The notes under the pieces: model-generated
What the model saw: only the letters and a program-made list of their open reading frames with translations
Told to the model about the DNA's origin: nothing
Databases searched by the model: none
Part shown: piece after piece, positions 17,801 to 24,463 of the stretch
How positions within the stretch are numbered: the first letter of the stretch is position 1
Layout of the letters: every line of letters begins with the position of its first letter
Made by a program: the position numbers and the translations under genes
Assembly (NCBI GenBank): GCA_002309765.1
Contig: DBXY01000045.1
Span: forward strand, 1 to 34,803
Length of the DNA: 34,803 nt
Direction of reading: 5' to 3'
Origin: Verrucomicrobia bacterium UBA1200
GTDB lineage: Bacteria > Verrucomicrobiota > Kiritimatiellia > RFP12 > UBA1067

Positions 17801-20299
17801 GAAATTGTACGTGTTGCCGGACAACAAATTGATCGTGCCGTCATAGATGTAAAAACGCCCATCCGGCAAGTTAAACCTACCGGTCACATCAACACTGCTT
17901 CCGGGAGCAATAAAGCCGAACGAACCGACATCGAGATCAAAAGAACCGGCAAACTCCAAAGAATCGGCCTTAACGTCAAGTATCAGATGCGATCCGTTGG
18001 CCTGAAGCGATCCCTGATTCAGAATCGACAGCGCATCGTCTTGCACCCATTCGCCATTACCGTACGGCAGAATCAGCGAACCTCCTGTTACCTCCAGTGT
18101 GTTCACGCTTTGGTAGCCGGGCAGATCGCCCTTGGTGGTGGCGTAAAGTTCGCCGCCGGTAATCAGTGTGCCGCCGGAATAGGTGTTGTCACCGCTGGAC
18201 AAAACTATCCGGTTAGCCGAGGATTTCAATTTGCCCGTGCCGGAAATCTTGCCGCTGACAATGGTGTTGGCCCCGCTGAACGTAGCCTCGGTGCCGAGCA
18301 GGTTAACCGGACCGCTGATCACGTTCTGCCCCGCGGTACCGTTTCTGATATTGACGGCGGCGGTATCGGCGAGATTAAGCGTCCAACTGAACGGGACGGT
18401 CATGGAGTACATATCAAACAAGGCGCCGCCCGCCACGTTCATCGAATGCTGCGCCCCTCCGGAATAGGTGGCGGTGGTTTCCGACGACCACGTTCCCTCG
18501 TTAACGTTGATCGACACCGGGTCATCACCCTCATCCAGCGCGATACCGGTCAGGCAGAACATATTTGGACCGATCTTGGTAATGCTGTGGCCGTTCATTT
18601 TGAAGGTGTTGTACGCTCCGTCGGCACGGAAATCCAACCGGGACTCACCGCCAAATACCGCGTCTCCCGCCAATTCGCCCCAGTTCATTGCCCAATACTG
18701 GCTGGTTGGGGAGTTATTAACCAACGCGCCTTTACCATCCACGCCGTTGCCGCTGACCACCACCGTGGCATGGCCAAGCTTGGCGGCATTTGCAGCCGCG
18801 GTATCGTCGCCGACATCCAACGTAGCCCCGGATTCAACCACCACGCGGGTCTGAGCATTGTTAAACGGCGAAACCTTTCCAAGTTTTAGCGTACCCTCGC
18901 GCGCAATAATTTCTCCGGTGAAATCTGGACTCGCCACTTTTACCGTGGCGGTACCGGTTCCGGTCTTAATCAGCTTTCCCGAACCGGTCAGCACGGTGGT
19001 AAAATCGACATCAGAATTCACGGGGAAAATCCCCGCGCCATCGCCTATGCCCAAAAAGCCCACATTAACCAAACCGGTGCGGAAATCTACCAGCCCAAGT
19101 CCTAAAATGCCGACCGACAACCCTCCTTCGCCGCTAGCCGACAAATTAGCGTTTAAGGTAAGGGTGGAATCGGCATCCTCAACTCGCAAGGTCAAAGAAT
19201 CGTTAACACCGGAGATCGCCCCCTGCCCCAGAGTGTCGCCAATCGTTAAATCCGCCGCGCCGGAAAAGACGCCGATCGCTTCGGCAGTGAACGTCTGTCC
19301 GTTTCCCAGCGCCAAGGTGGATGGGTCGGCGGCGTTTTGCATCAACATATTTACCGCTACAGCGTCGCCGCCGAGCGCGTTAAGCGGGGCACCCGCATTG
19401 CCAACGGTCTGAATGCGCAGTTTGGCGGAACTGTCGCTGTTGATGGTCGCGCCGCGGGTCGGGATGTCGGTGAAATCGGAATCCGACGGCCCGGCATAGG
19501 AAACCACATCGGAAACTGCGGTACCGACGCCGTTGGAGGCCACCACGCGGTAATGCTGCGGCATGGTGGCATCGTACGCGTAGTCAATCGCCGCCGAAGT
19601 AACGCCGGGATAATATTCGGCGATGTCACTCCACGGGCCATTGGCCGAGACCGCCTTCTGGACGTAATAGCGCAACACGTTGGGACTCGCGGTCCAACTC
19701 ACGTTAACCGTGGACAAATTCTTGGCGGCCGAAAATCCGCCGGGTGCTGTCGGCGCTTCGGTACCCCAAATAGTAATGCCTGAATAATGCCCGTTATTGA
19801 CCTCATTGACGATCTTAATCGTGATCTTGCCGTTACTGTCGGCAGTGGTGATAAATTGTTTGCATATCGCAATGTACTGTCCGCCGGCCACCGTGAAGAT
19901 ATCGAACGACGACAAAACCGACACGTTATTGATCGACACGCCAAACACGCGGGCACCGGCGCTGCTGAAATAGTTCTCGGTCATGTGCAGCTCTACCACG
20001 TAACTGGCGTTTGGGGTAAGGTTGCCGAAAACCGCCGTACTGGCGCCATAGTACTCCTGCCGATACACCACTTCCGGGGCCCAGCAGTTCTCGCCGCTGC
20101 GGTTCATCGCGGCCGTTGACGCGCTACCCACCGCGCCGCCGGATATAATGGAAGTGTCGCAACGGAATGGGAACGCGCCCACCAATTCCGTATTCCCGCC
20201 CATTACCGCGTCAACCAGACCATAACCCGCGGTTAGGTTAGCCGCGGCAATAGACAATGCGTTCAATCCGACCGCACCCAATAACAACAACTTACTCAT
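14834..20299 (-). CDS. Giant secreted malectin/FN3/beta-helix protein with autotransporter-type repeats
   Basis: The product is 1821 residues. The ATG at 20299 is chosen for AAGGAG 7 bases upstream; the frame opens 8 codons earlier without a ribosome site. MSKLLLLGAVGLNALSIAAA is a signal peptide. Residues ~22-178 resemble malectin (YVVELHMTENYF, ARVFGVSINNVSVLSSFDIF), a carbohydrate-binding fold. Residues ~180-270 are a fibronectin type III domain. Residues ~280-1320 are Gly/Asn/Thr-rich beta-helix repeats with autotransporter-associated units such as GEGTLVLTAANTFGGE near residue 1245. Two PA14-like modules follow at ~1341-1504 and ~1525-1677. The C-terminus (LVINGNDLLLVYPSGT) shows no beta-barrel. 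A surface or extracellular glycan-binding adhesin is likely; secretion and anchoring routes are unclear. It lies directly upstream of the glycan operon on the same strand. Confidence 0.85.
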   Translation of the reverse strand: MSKLLLLGAVGLNALSIAAANLTAGYGLVDAVMGGNTELVGAFPFRCDTSIISGGAVGSASTAAMNRSGENCWAPEVVYRQEYYGASTAVFGNLTPNASYVVELHMTENYFSSAGARVFGVSINNVSVLSSFDIFTVAGGQYIAICKQFITTADSNGKITIKIVNEVNNGHYSGITIWGTEAPTAPGGFSAAKNLSTVNVSWTASPNVLRYYVQKAVSANGPWSDIAEYYPGVTSAAIDYAYDATMPQHYRVVASNGVGTAVSDVVSYAGPSDSDFTDIPTRGATINSDSSAKLRIQTVGNAGAPLNALGGDAVAVNMLMQNAADPSTLALGNGQTFTAEAIGVFSGAADLTIGDTLGQGAISGVNDSLTLRVEDADSTLTLNANLSASGEGGLSVGILGLGLVDFRTGLVNVGFLGIGDGAGIFPVNSDVDFTTVLTGSGKLIKTGTGTATVKVASPDFTGEIIAREGTLKLGKVSPFNNAQTRVVVESGATLDVGDDTAAANAAKLGHATVVVSGNGVDGKGALVNNSPTSQYWAMNWGELAGDAVFGGESRLDFRADGAYNTFKMNGHSITKIGPNMFCLTGIALDEGDDPVSINVNEGTWSSETTATYSGGAQHSMNVAGGALFDMYSMTVPFSWTLNLADTAAVNIRNGTAGQNVISGPVNLLGTEATFSGANTIVSGKISGTGKLKSSANRIVLSSGDNTYSGGTLITGGELYATTKGDLPGYQSVNTLEVTGGSLILPYGNGEWVQDDALSILNQGSLQANGSHLILDVKADSLEFAGSFDLDVGSFGFIAPGSSVDVTGRFNLPDGRFYIYDGTINLLSGNTYNFQKTYFRLGTFNIGNGTKILMGYASGHDFTVGDVANSTAFINVDNATLVTTEQLEASVASGWLCVASAANSRAIMKVSGDSLISNKVVVAAGNYSQGAIYQSGGNLVNSGGAGNDIRLGLNGYGYHELNGGRLEYMGYSQVGGTGASSVGYLVQHGGEFEQNTEHTGRLALCRGAGGGKGIIYQDGGVFRVLTNVQMGEWDNTRGGTTFWTIDGPDAYTYVRDDFNIANRTNHTAILNLNQGVFEAKTITARPSCSGDNSETAVAYVNFGGGTYRAKTDTTDLFKTGVNAPNAVTIYNGGATFDVPSGVNCTAAVPLLKPEGNGIMMLTIPDGMGDYLGPPDITISGGGGVGASAVALFDSSTRKITGVKITSPGTGYTSVPTVTMANGGWTNVYTGTAAIGVNGTMGGITKTGEGTLVLTAANTFGGEVRTKAGTLSLAAAGAFPGGNDIAVEGGVLQGNNLSVTAGVVNVTSGSINNLNLICGGFVKDGEEVASLNNTAMTVKPKPVSGLYAGLVSGAFNETDPNPAVAITASPAMGNSNDGWTDNTTWIYTGYIWNRSEDYVTWTFAEWFDDSVRVDIDGETVLRDTGWASMAVKNVTLSPGAHTFEVRFGQGGGGAGPSTSTGDPDGVEWKAAGLGFAIDFQGRGAKTLANFTKLEDYENLDTLFTTVGVEESGTVEIKSGILNVLNNGAGLYEGVLSGSFNVTDVNPQQGVALSTFKANTTSGWTDNTTAIYNGYIWNRGDSDVTWTFAECFDDYVLVKIDGETVLNNSTWNDVSMKNVTLSPGAHAFEARFGQGGGDAGPAGTFGSHGFAIDFQGRGVNNAEYFTTPSDPGDGSLFTTSINPKDSAFVLDDTRVSIAKGASVNFFGVTTASFKNLDATGEIGNGSISLSGTLHVDAQNLLDGDHLTVSNGKLIIGTGLRISVSNNALLGKSGRFVIASTTQGVEGSLDRVTLEGLPEGEPWQLVINGNDLLLVYPSGTMMFLW
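15270..16280 (-). repeat. Tandem duplication of a PA14-like module within the giant protein
   Basis: Two copies lie at about 15790-16280 and 15270-15726, a period near 185 codons. Both contain GWTDNTT, YxGYIWNR, VTWTFAE, FDDxVxVxIDGETVL, NVTLSPGAHxFExRFGQGGG and FAIDFQGRG in the same order. The first copy has an extra insert (TSTGDPDGVEWKAA). The copies are diverged, so the duplication is old or has been under diversifying change. Confidence 0.8.
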
Positions 20300-20340
20300 T
20301 TTTACACTCCTTAACAACAGCAAACAATCAAACTCTGCAT

Positions 20341-20369
20341 ATTACGCAATAACGCAGTAAGAAACTCAA
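20341..20369 (-). promoter_or_regulatory. Weak promoter candidate for the giant secreted protein
   Basis: Minus-strand TTGAGT (20369-20364) is followed after 17 bases by CGTAAT (20346-20341), each 4 of 6 to consensus. The leader to the ATG at 20299 would be about 35 bases, similar to the other promoters called here. Confidence 0.3.
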
Positions 20370-20476
20370 CTGTGAATAATGTGCAACATTTCAAACCAAA
20401 AAGCAAGAGCAAAATACCGTTTTTCCGCTTTTTGCCGCACTGTTATGAAAAACCGCTATGCCTAAGACCTTACGGC

Positions 20477-20506
20477 TTGCATCCGAAGGTCTAACTATGG
20501 TAAAAT
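20477..20506 (+). promoter_or_regulatory. Promoter candidate for the ABC exporter operon
   Basis: TTGCAT (20477-20482) is followed after 18 bases by TAAAAT (20501-20506). Transcription would begin near 20513, some 30 bases before the ATG at 20545. It supports that start over the upstream in-frame ATGs. The -35 match is modest. Confidence 0.4.
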
Positions 20507-20544
20507 GTTTACATTCAATCCTAGGAACAGAAGAGTGTGTAGTC

Positions 20545-22560
20545 ATGGTGGAATTTTTTGAGCGAGAATACACAGCGAAAGAAGCGTACGGCAGACTGTT
20601 AAAGTACGCCAAAAAATACCGTACGCGGCTGATTATCGGTCTTCTGGCCGGAGCCACGACCGCCGGGTCTTGGGTGCCGATATTCCAAGTAATACAACCC
20701 ATCCTTAAGCAAATCCAGACCACCGAGCAGTACAATATGATCAACGCCGAGGTTGACCAGGCGGAAAAATCATATACGGTTTCTGAGGATCCCGACAGCG
20801 GCGGCAAGAAATCCAAGGCGGAAGTATCCGACAGTTTCCACGCCGACCTGAAACATCTGGCAAGGCACGTCAGCAGCGAAGGTTCCGCCCAGGCCCACAC
20901 CAAACTGCCATCGTGGTTCAAAGACGCGGAACGCTACGCGCACAAGCTTGGTATCGATTTTCAAGACCAGGAGGGGCGGATGACCGCCGACCTGCTGTTG
21001 ATCGTGCTGTTCGTGGTGCCGCTGGTCATGGCGGTCAAGGTGGTGACCATGTACATGAACCACTACTTCCTGCGCTGGGCCGGCGCCAAAGTGGTGCAAG
21101 ACCTGCGGTTGGACCTGTTCGACCATCTCCAAAAACAATCGCTGGAGTTTTTCGGACAAACCGACGTGGGACAAATCATCAGCCGCAGCACCAGCGACCC
21201 GCAACAGGTCTCCACCGTTATTTCGCAGACCCTGGCCGATTTGTGCCGCGCTCCGTTCGAGGTACTGTTCTCGGTCGGTTTTGTGGTATGGTTCGCCATC
21301 AAGAATCACATGATGGAGACGCTGGTGCTGGTGCTGGTGGGCGGACCGATCTTCATCCTGCCGATGGCGCTGTTGGGATCGATGGTGCGGCGGTGGTCGA
21401 AGCAGGCGCTCCAACGGATCTCTGTTATTGTCTCTAGAATGCATGAAAATCTGACCTGCATCCGGGTGGTCAAAGCCTACCACACCGAACAGTACGAAAG
21501 CGAGAGTTACCGTAAGGTGAACGTACGTTATGTGAAAAGCCTGCTGCGGGCTTTGCGGGTCGAACTGCTGATAACCCCGTCGGTAGAGGCGGTCGGCGTG
21601 TGCCTGCTTTTCGCGTTTATCATTTACTGCTTCATGCGCAAGCTGGCCATCAGCGAAATCGTGCCGTTATTCGTGCCGTTCATTGTGGCCTACCGTCCCA
21701 TCAAACAACTGGGCAAAGTGCAGGCGCAGATCGAAAAAGGCCGCGCCGCGCTGTCAAGAATCCTGTCGCTGCTGGATGTGGACATGAGTCTGCCGCTCGC
21801 CGCCAACCCGGTGCGCAAGCAGGACTTTAAAGACAGCATCTGTTTCGAACACGTTGACTTCAAGTACAGTTCCGCTAACGACCTGACTCTAAAGGATGCC
21901 AACTTTACCATCCCCCGCGGATCGCTGGTGGCGGTTGTCGGCGGAACCGGTTCCGGGAAGACCACCACCGCCAATCTCTTGGCCCGGTTTTACGACCCGT
22001 GCGGCGGCAGGATCACTCTGGACGGGATTGACCTGCGCGACATCGAGATCGGCGATTTGCGAAACCTTATCGGCGTGGTGACCCAAGAAACGGTGCTGTT
22101 CAACGACACCATAGCCGCCAACATCGCCTACGGATCGCCGAACGCCACGCTTGACCAAATCGTCGCCGCCGCCAAGATGGCCAACGCCCACGATTTCATC
22201 ATCGCCCAGCCGGAAGGTTACGACCGCGTGGTCGGCGAAAAAGGTTTTGCGTTAAGCGGCGGCGAACGCCAGCGCGTGGCAATCGCCCGGGCGATTCTCA
22301 AGAACCCGCCCATCCTGATTCTTGACGAAGCCACCAGCGCGTTGGACACGGTAACCGAAAGACTGGTTCAGGACGCGATCAACAAGCTGATGAACAACCG
22401 CACCACCTTTGCGATCGCCCACCGCCTAAGCACGGTCCGCAACGCGGACATGATTTTGGTGATGGAGAAAGGGGTGATCATCGAGCGCGGCAACCACGAG
22501 CAGTTGTACGCCGCAAACGGGGCCTACCGCAAACTCTGCGATATGCAAAATTCGCATTAA
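20545..22560 (+). CDS. MsbA-like ABC exporter, fused membrane and ATPase domains
   Basis: The product is 671 residues from the ATG at 20545. Two earlier in-frame ATGs (20458, 20497) would add up to 29 residues across a promoter-like stretch. The N-terminal half carries about six membrane segments; the first (IIGLLAGATTAGSWVPIF) and second (LLLIVLFVVPLVMAV, from residue 151) are separated by an unusually long polar loop of about 100 residues. The ATPase domain has Walker A GGTGSGKTTT (K472), the signature LSGGERQR near residue 570 and Walker B ILILDEATSALD near 590-600, with the downstream switch His in IAHRLST. The layout fits a homodimeric lipid or drug exporter of the MsbA group. The ribosome site is weak. 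A TetR gene follows after 25 bases, which suggests local regulation. Confidence 0.9.
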   Translation: MVEFFEREYTAKEAYGRLLKYAKKYRTRLIIGLLAGATTAGSWVPIFQVIQPILKQIQTTEQYNMINAEVDQAEKSYTVSEDPDSGGKKSKAEVSDSFHADLKHLARHVSSEGSAQAHTKLPSWFKDAERYAHKLGIDFQDQEGRMTADLLLIVLFVVPLVMAVKVVTMYMNHYFLRWAGAKVVQDLRLDLFDHLQKQSLEFFGQTDVGQIISRSTSDPQQVSTVISQTLADLCRAPFEVLFSVGFVVWFAIKNHMMETLVLVLVGGPIFILPMALLGSMVRRWSKQALQRISVIVSRMHENLTCIRVVKAYHTEQYESESYRKVNVRYVKSLLRALRVELLITPSVEAVGVCLLFAFIIYCFMRKLAISEIVPLFVPFIVAYRPIKQLGKVQAQIEKGRAALSRILSLLDVDMSLPLAANPVRKQDFKDSICFEHVDFKYSSANDLTLKDANFTIPRGSLVAVVGGTGSGKTTTANLLARFYDPCGGRITLDGIDLRDIEIGDLRNLIGVVTQETVLFNDTIAANIAYGSPNATLDQIVAAAKMANAHDFIIAQPEGYDRVVGEKGFALSGGERQRVAIARAILKNPPILILDEATSALDTVTERLVQDAINKLMNNRTTFAIAHRLSTVRNADMILVMEKGVIIERGNHEQLYAANGAYRKLCDMQNSH

Positions 22561-22585
22561 TCCATACCCGCAGAGAAGGAGTGAC

Positions 22586-23254
22586 ATGGAGAACAACGAG
22601 ATTGTTGGCGGAAGCGAGACGGAAAGCGCTGAATCGACGCGGAACCGCATTTTACACGCGGCGACCCAAGTGTTTGCCGAACGCGGCTTCCGTGACGCCA
22701 CCACCAGGATGATCTGCAACCAGGCCGGGGTAAACGTGGCGTTGGTTAATTACCACTTTCACTCCAAAAGCAATCTGTACCGTGAATGCGTGCTGAACAT
22801 CTTCCGCCAAAACGCCGCCTCCCTTAAAAGCGCGCCGCAGCCCGTGACTGACTCTGCGTCATGGAAAAACGCGATTCGCCGGTGGGTTCATTGGGTGCTA
22901 AAATTGTGCGCGGCAGAGGAGCCGCCGTTGTCGTATTTGGCGCGATTATTGGGCCACGAAGCCAGCATACCGCCGGAATTGGGCGAGGAATTCCACCAAA
23001 AGGTCGAGTTGCCGTTTAAAGACCGGATGATGAGTTTGCTGAAAATGGCTTTGCCCGACCCGTCCCCCGCCCTGCTCAACCTCTGGTTCAGTTCCATCCT
23101 CTCCCAATGCGTGATTTACGCTTTGGAAAAACCGGGATGGCGGTTAAAATACTGTCCGGATGAGATTTCGCTGCCGGAATGGCTTGACATGGTTTCCAAC
23201 CACATCTGCGAATCGGTTTTCTCGCGGCTCGATTACCGGGGAACACAACCATGA
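22586..23254 (+). CDS. TetR-family transcriptional regulator, CecR-like
   Basis: The product is 222 residues. GAAGGAG lies 4 bases before the ATG. The N-terminal helix-turn-helix is typical: STRNRILHAATQVFAERGF, then ATTRMICNQAGVNVALVNYHFHSKSNLY (residues ~13-60). The C-terminal ligand domain (YLARLLGHEASIPPELGEEF and following) resembles the CecR/DUF1956 type. It most likely represses the exporter gene just upstream and responds to a transported small molecule, though this is inferred from position. Its stop overlaps the ybeY start by four bases (ATGA), so the two are probably translationally coupled. Confidence 0.88.
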   Translation: MENNEIVGGSETESAESTRNRILHAATQVFAERGFRDATTRMICNQAGVNVALVNYHFHSKSNLYRECVLNIFRQNAASLKSAPQPVTDSASWKNAIRRWVHWVLKLCAAEEPPLSYLARLLGHEASIPPELGEEFHQKVELPFKDRMMSLLKMALPDPSPALLNLWFSSILSQCVIYALEKPGWRLKYCPDEISLPEWLDMVSNHICESVFSRLDYRGTQP

Positions 23255-23760
23255 GCGAATTGCGGTTGAATTTCACCAAGACCCGGACAATCCCCATCAA
23301 CACCCGCTGTTTAAATCGGCTCGCTGCCGTTATCGCCCGCCGCGCTGAAGCGTTCCACGGCACCAAATGGCGGGAGGTCGTAATCCACCTGCTGTCGGAC
23401 CGGGAGATGGAACCCATCAACCTCGCGGTTGTCGGCCACACCGGGGCCACGGATGTGATCACCCAACGCTATGACACGCTTCCGGGCGAACCTGACGGGC
23501 TGATCGGCGAACTGTTCGTGGACGTCGAATGGGCATTAAGCCATTGCCCGCGCCGCGACAACTGGAGTCGCGCCCACGAAGTGCTGCTGTACATTGCGCA
23601 CGGTTTCGACCATCTCACCGGGGCGGACGATCTGACCCCGGAGGACCGCCATCGTATGCGACGACGCGAGATGCGCTGGCTACGCGAACTGGAACGCGAA
23701 TATCCAGATTTTGGCTTTTTCACCGACTGCACTGTCGTTCAGGAGAAGAAAGGAAAATGA
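23251..23760 (+). CDS. ybeY: Endoribonuclease/rRNA maturation factor YbeY
   Basis: The product is 169 residues. YbeY is a zinc-dependent protein needed for 16S rRNA 3' end maturation and ribosome quality control. The family region HTGATDVI is at residues 63-70 and the metal site reads H117-GFD-H121-LTGAD-D127. The third ligand is Asp in place of the His of E. coli YbeY, and the conserved Arg of the NRxYR segment is absent (NLAVV). Both changes occur, to my recollection, in relatives from the Planctomycetota-Verrucomicrobiota group, so the protein is probably functional. The gene overlaps tetR upstream and tsaB downstream by four bases each. Confidence 0.88.
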   Translation: MSELRLNFTKTRTIPINTRCLNRLAAVIARRAEAFHGTKWREVVIHLLSDREMEPINLAVVGHTGATDVITQRYDTLPGEPDGLIGELFVDVEWALSHCPRRDNWSRAHEVLLYIAHGFDHLTGADDLTPEDRHRMRRREMRWLRELEREYPDFGFFTDCTVVQEKKGK

Positions 23761-24461
23761 CTTACACTTGCGCACTTGACCGGTCGTCGGTCAACCCCAG
23801 CATGGCAATTTTCGCCGACGGCGAATGCGTCTCTTCGTACCAGTGGGTAAACGCGCCTTCTCGCGACTCCGGCTGGCTATTGGAATTAAACCGCCAACTG
23901 GCGGAACAGAACATCACCCCCGCATTGGTGTCCAACTGGGTGTGCGGCATCGGGCCGGGCTCATTCTCCGGCATCCGCGCCGCACTGTCCGCCGTGCAGG
24001 GAATGGCGCTGCCCGCCAAATCGCCTATAATCGGAATCGCCAGTTCCGCCGCGATCGCCAGCGAACTAGCCAGCGAAACCGGCAAAAAGATCGCCGTCGT
24101 CGGTGACGCCCGGCGAAACCAGCTTTGGTGCGTATGCTACCAGATTGACCGCGTTGACGGCACATTGCGGTTGAGTAATGGCGAACTCCCGGTCCACACT
24201 TCTGACGATTTCAGACTGGTCCAGGCCGACCGGCTTGCCGACGCGATTGACGCCGACGCCATAGTGGCATCCCCGGATTGGATCCGGTTGGAAAACGTGT
24301 TGCGCGACACCTTCCCGGAGAACCGCCTTATCGCGCGTCCGGCGGTTCCGCTTGCCGCCGAACTCGGCAGACTTGCCCCGCAGGCGCCGCGATACTGCGA
24401 CGGCCAAGTCGCAACGCCCATCTACCTGCATCCGGCGGTTGCCACCCCACCGAAATATTAA
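23757..24461 (+). CDS. tsaB: tRNA threonylcarbamoyladenosine biosynthesis protein TsaB
   Basis: The product is 234 residues. It starts at the ATGA overlap with ybeY, and AGGAAA lies just upstream; a longer open frame to 23529 is only overlap. The family signature GPGSFSGIRAALSAVQGMA is clear near residues 64-82, with a degenerate ASKHA N-terminal strand (LDRSSVNPSMAIF). TsaB partners TsaD and TsaE to transfer the threonylcarbamoyl group to A37 of ANN-decoding tRNAs; it is not catalytic itself. Its partners are not in this window. The C-terminal half is more diverged. The solute-binding protein gene starts 2 bases after the stop. Confidence 0.9.
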   Translation: MTYTCALDRSSVNPSMAIFADGECVSSYQWVNAPSRDSGWLLELNRQLAEQNITPALVSNWVCGIGPGSFSGIRAALSAVQGMALPAKSPIIGIASSAAIASELASETGKKIAVVGDARRNQLWCVCYQIDRVDGTLRLSNGELPVHTSDDFRLVQADRLADAIDADAIVASPDWIRLENVLRDTFPENRLIARPAVPLAAELGRLAPQAPRYCDGQVATPIYLHPAVATPPKY

Positions 24462-24463
24462 TC

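Larger units (their letters stand above)
20300..20544. other. Divergent intergenic region between the giant protein and the ABC exporter
   Basis: About 245 bases separate the two chosen start codons. An in-frame extension of the ABC gene to 20458 is possible but unlikely, because a promoter-like element lies inside it. The AT-rich part contains TTTTT runs flanked by CCGC/GCGG, with no clear terminator or RNA gene. Confidence 0.5.

Noticed and set aside
17105..18889. 594-codon plus-strand frame opposite the giant beta-helix gene
   Set aside because: Antisense shadow of a repeat-rich gene; composition is low-complexity and there is no ribosome site or domain.
20419..20453. Hairpin GTTTTTC/GAAAAAC in the divergent region
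   Set aside because: Seven mostly A-T pairs with a 21-base loop; not stable enough to call.
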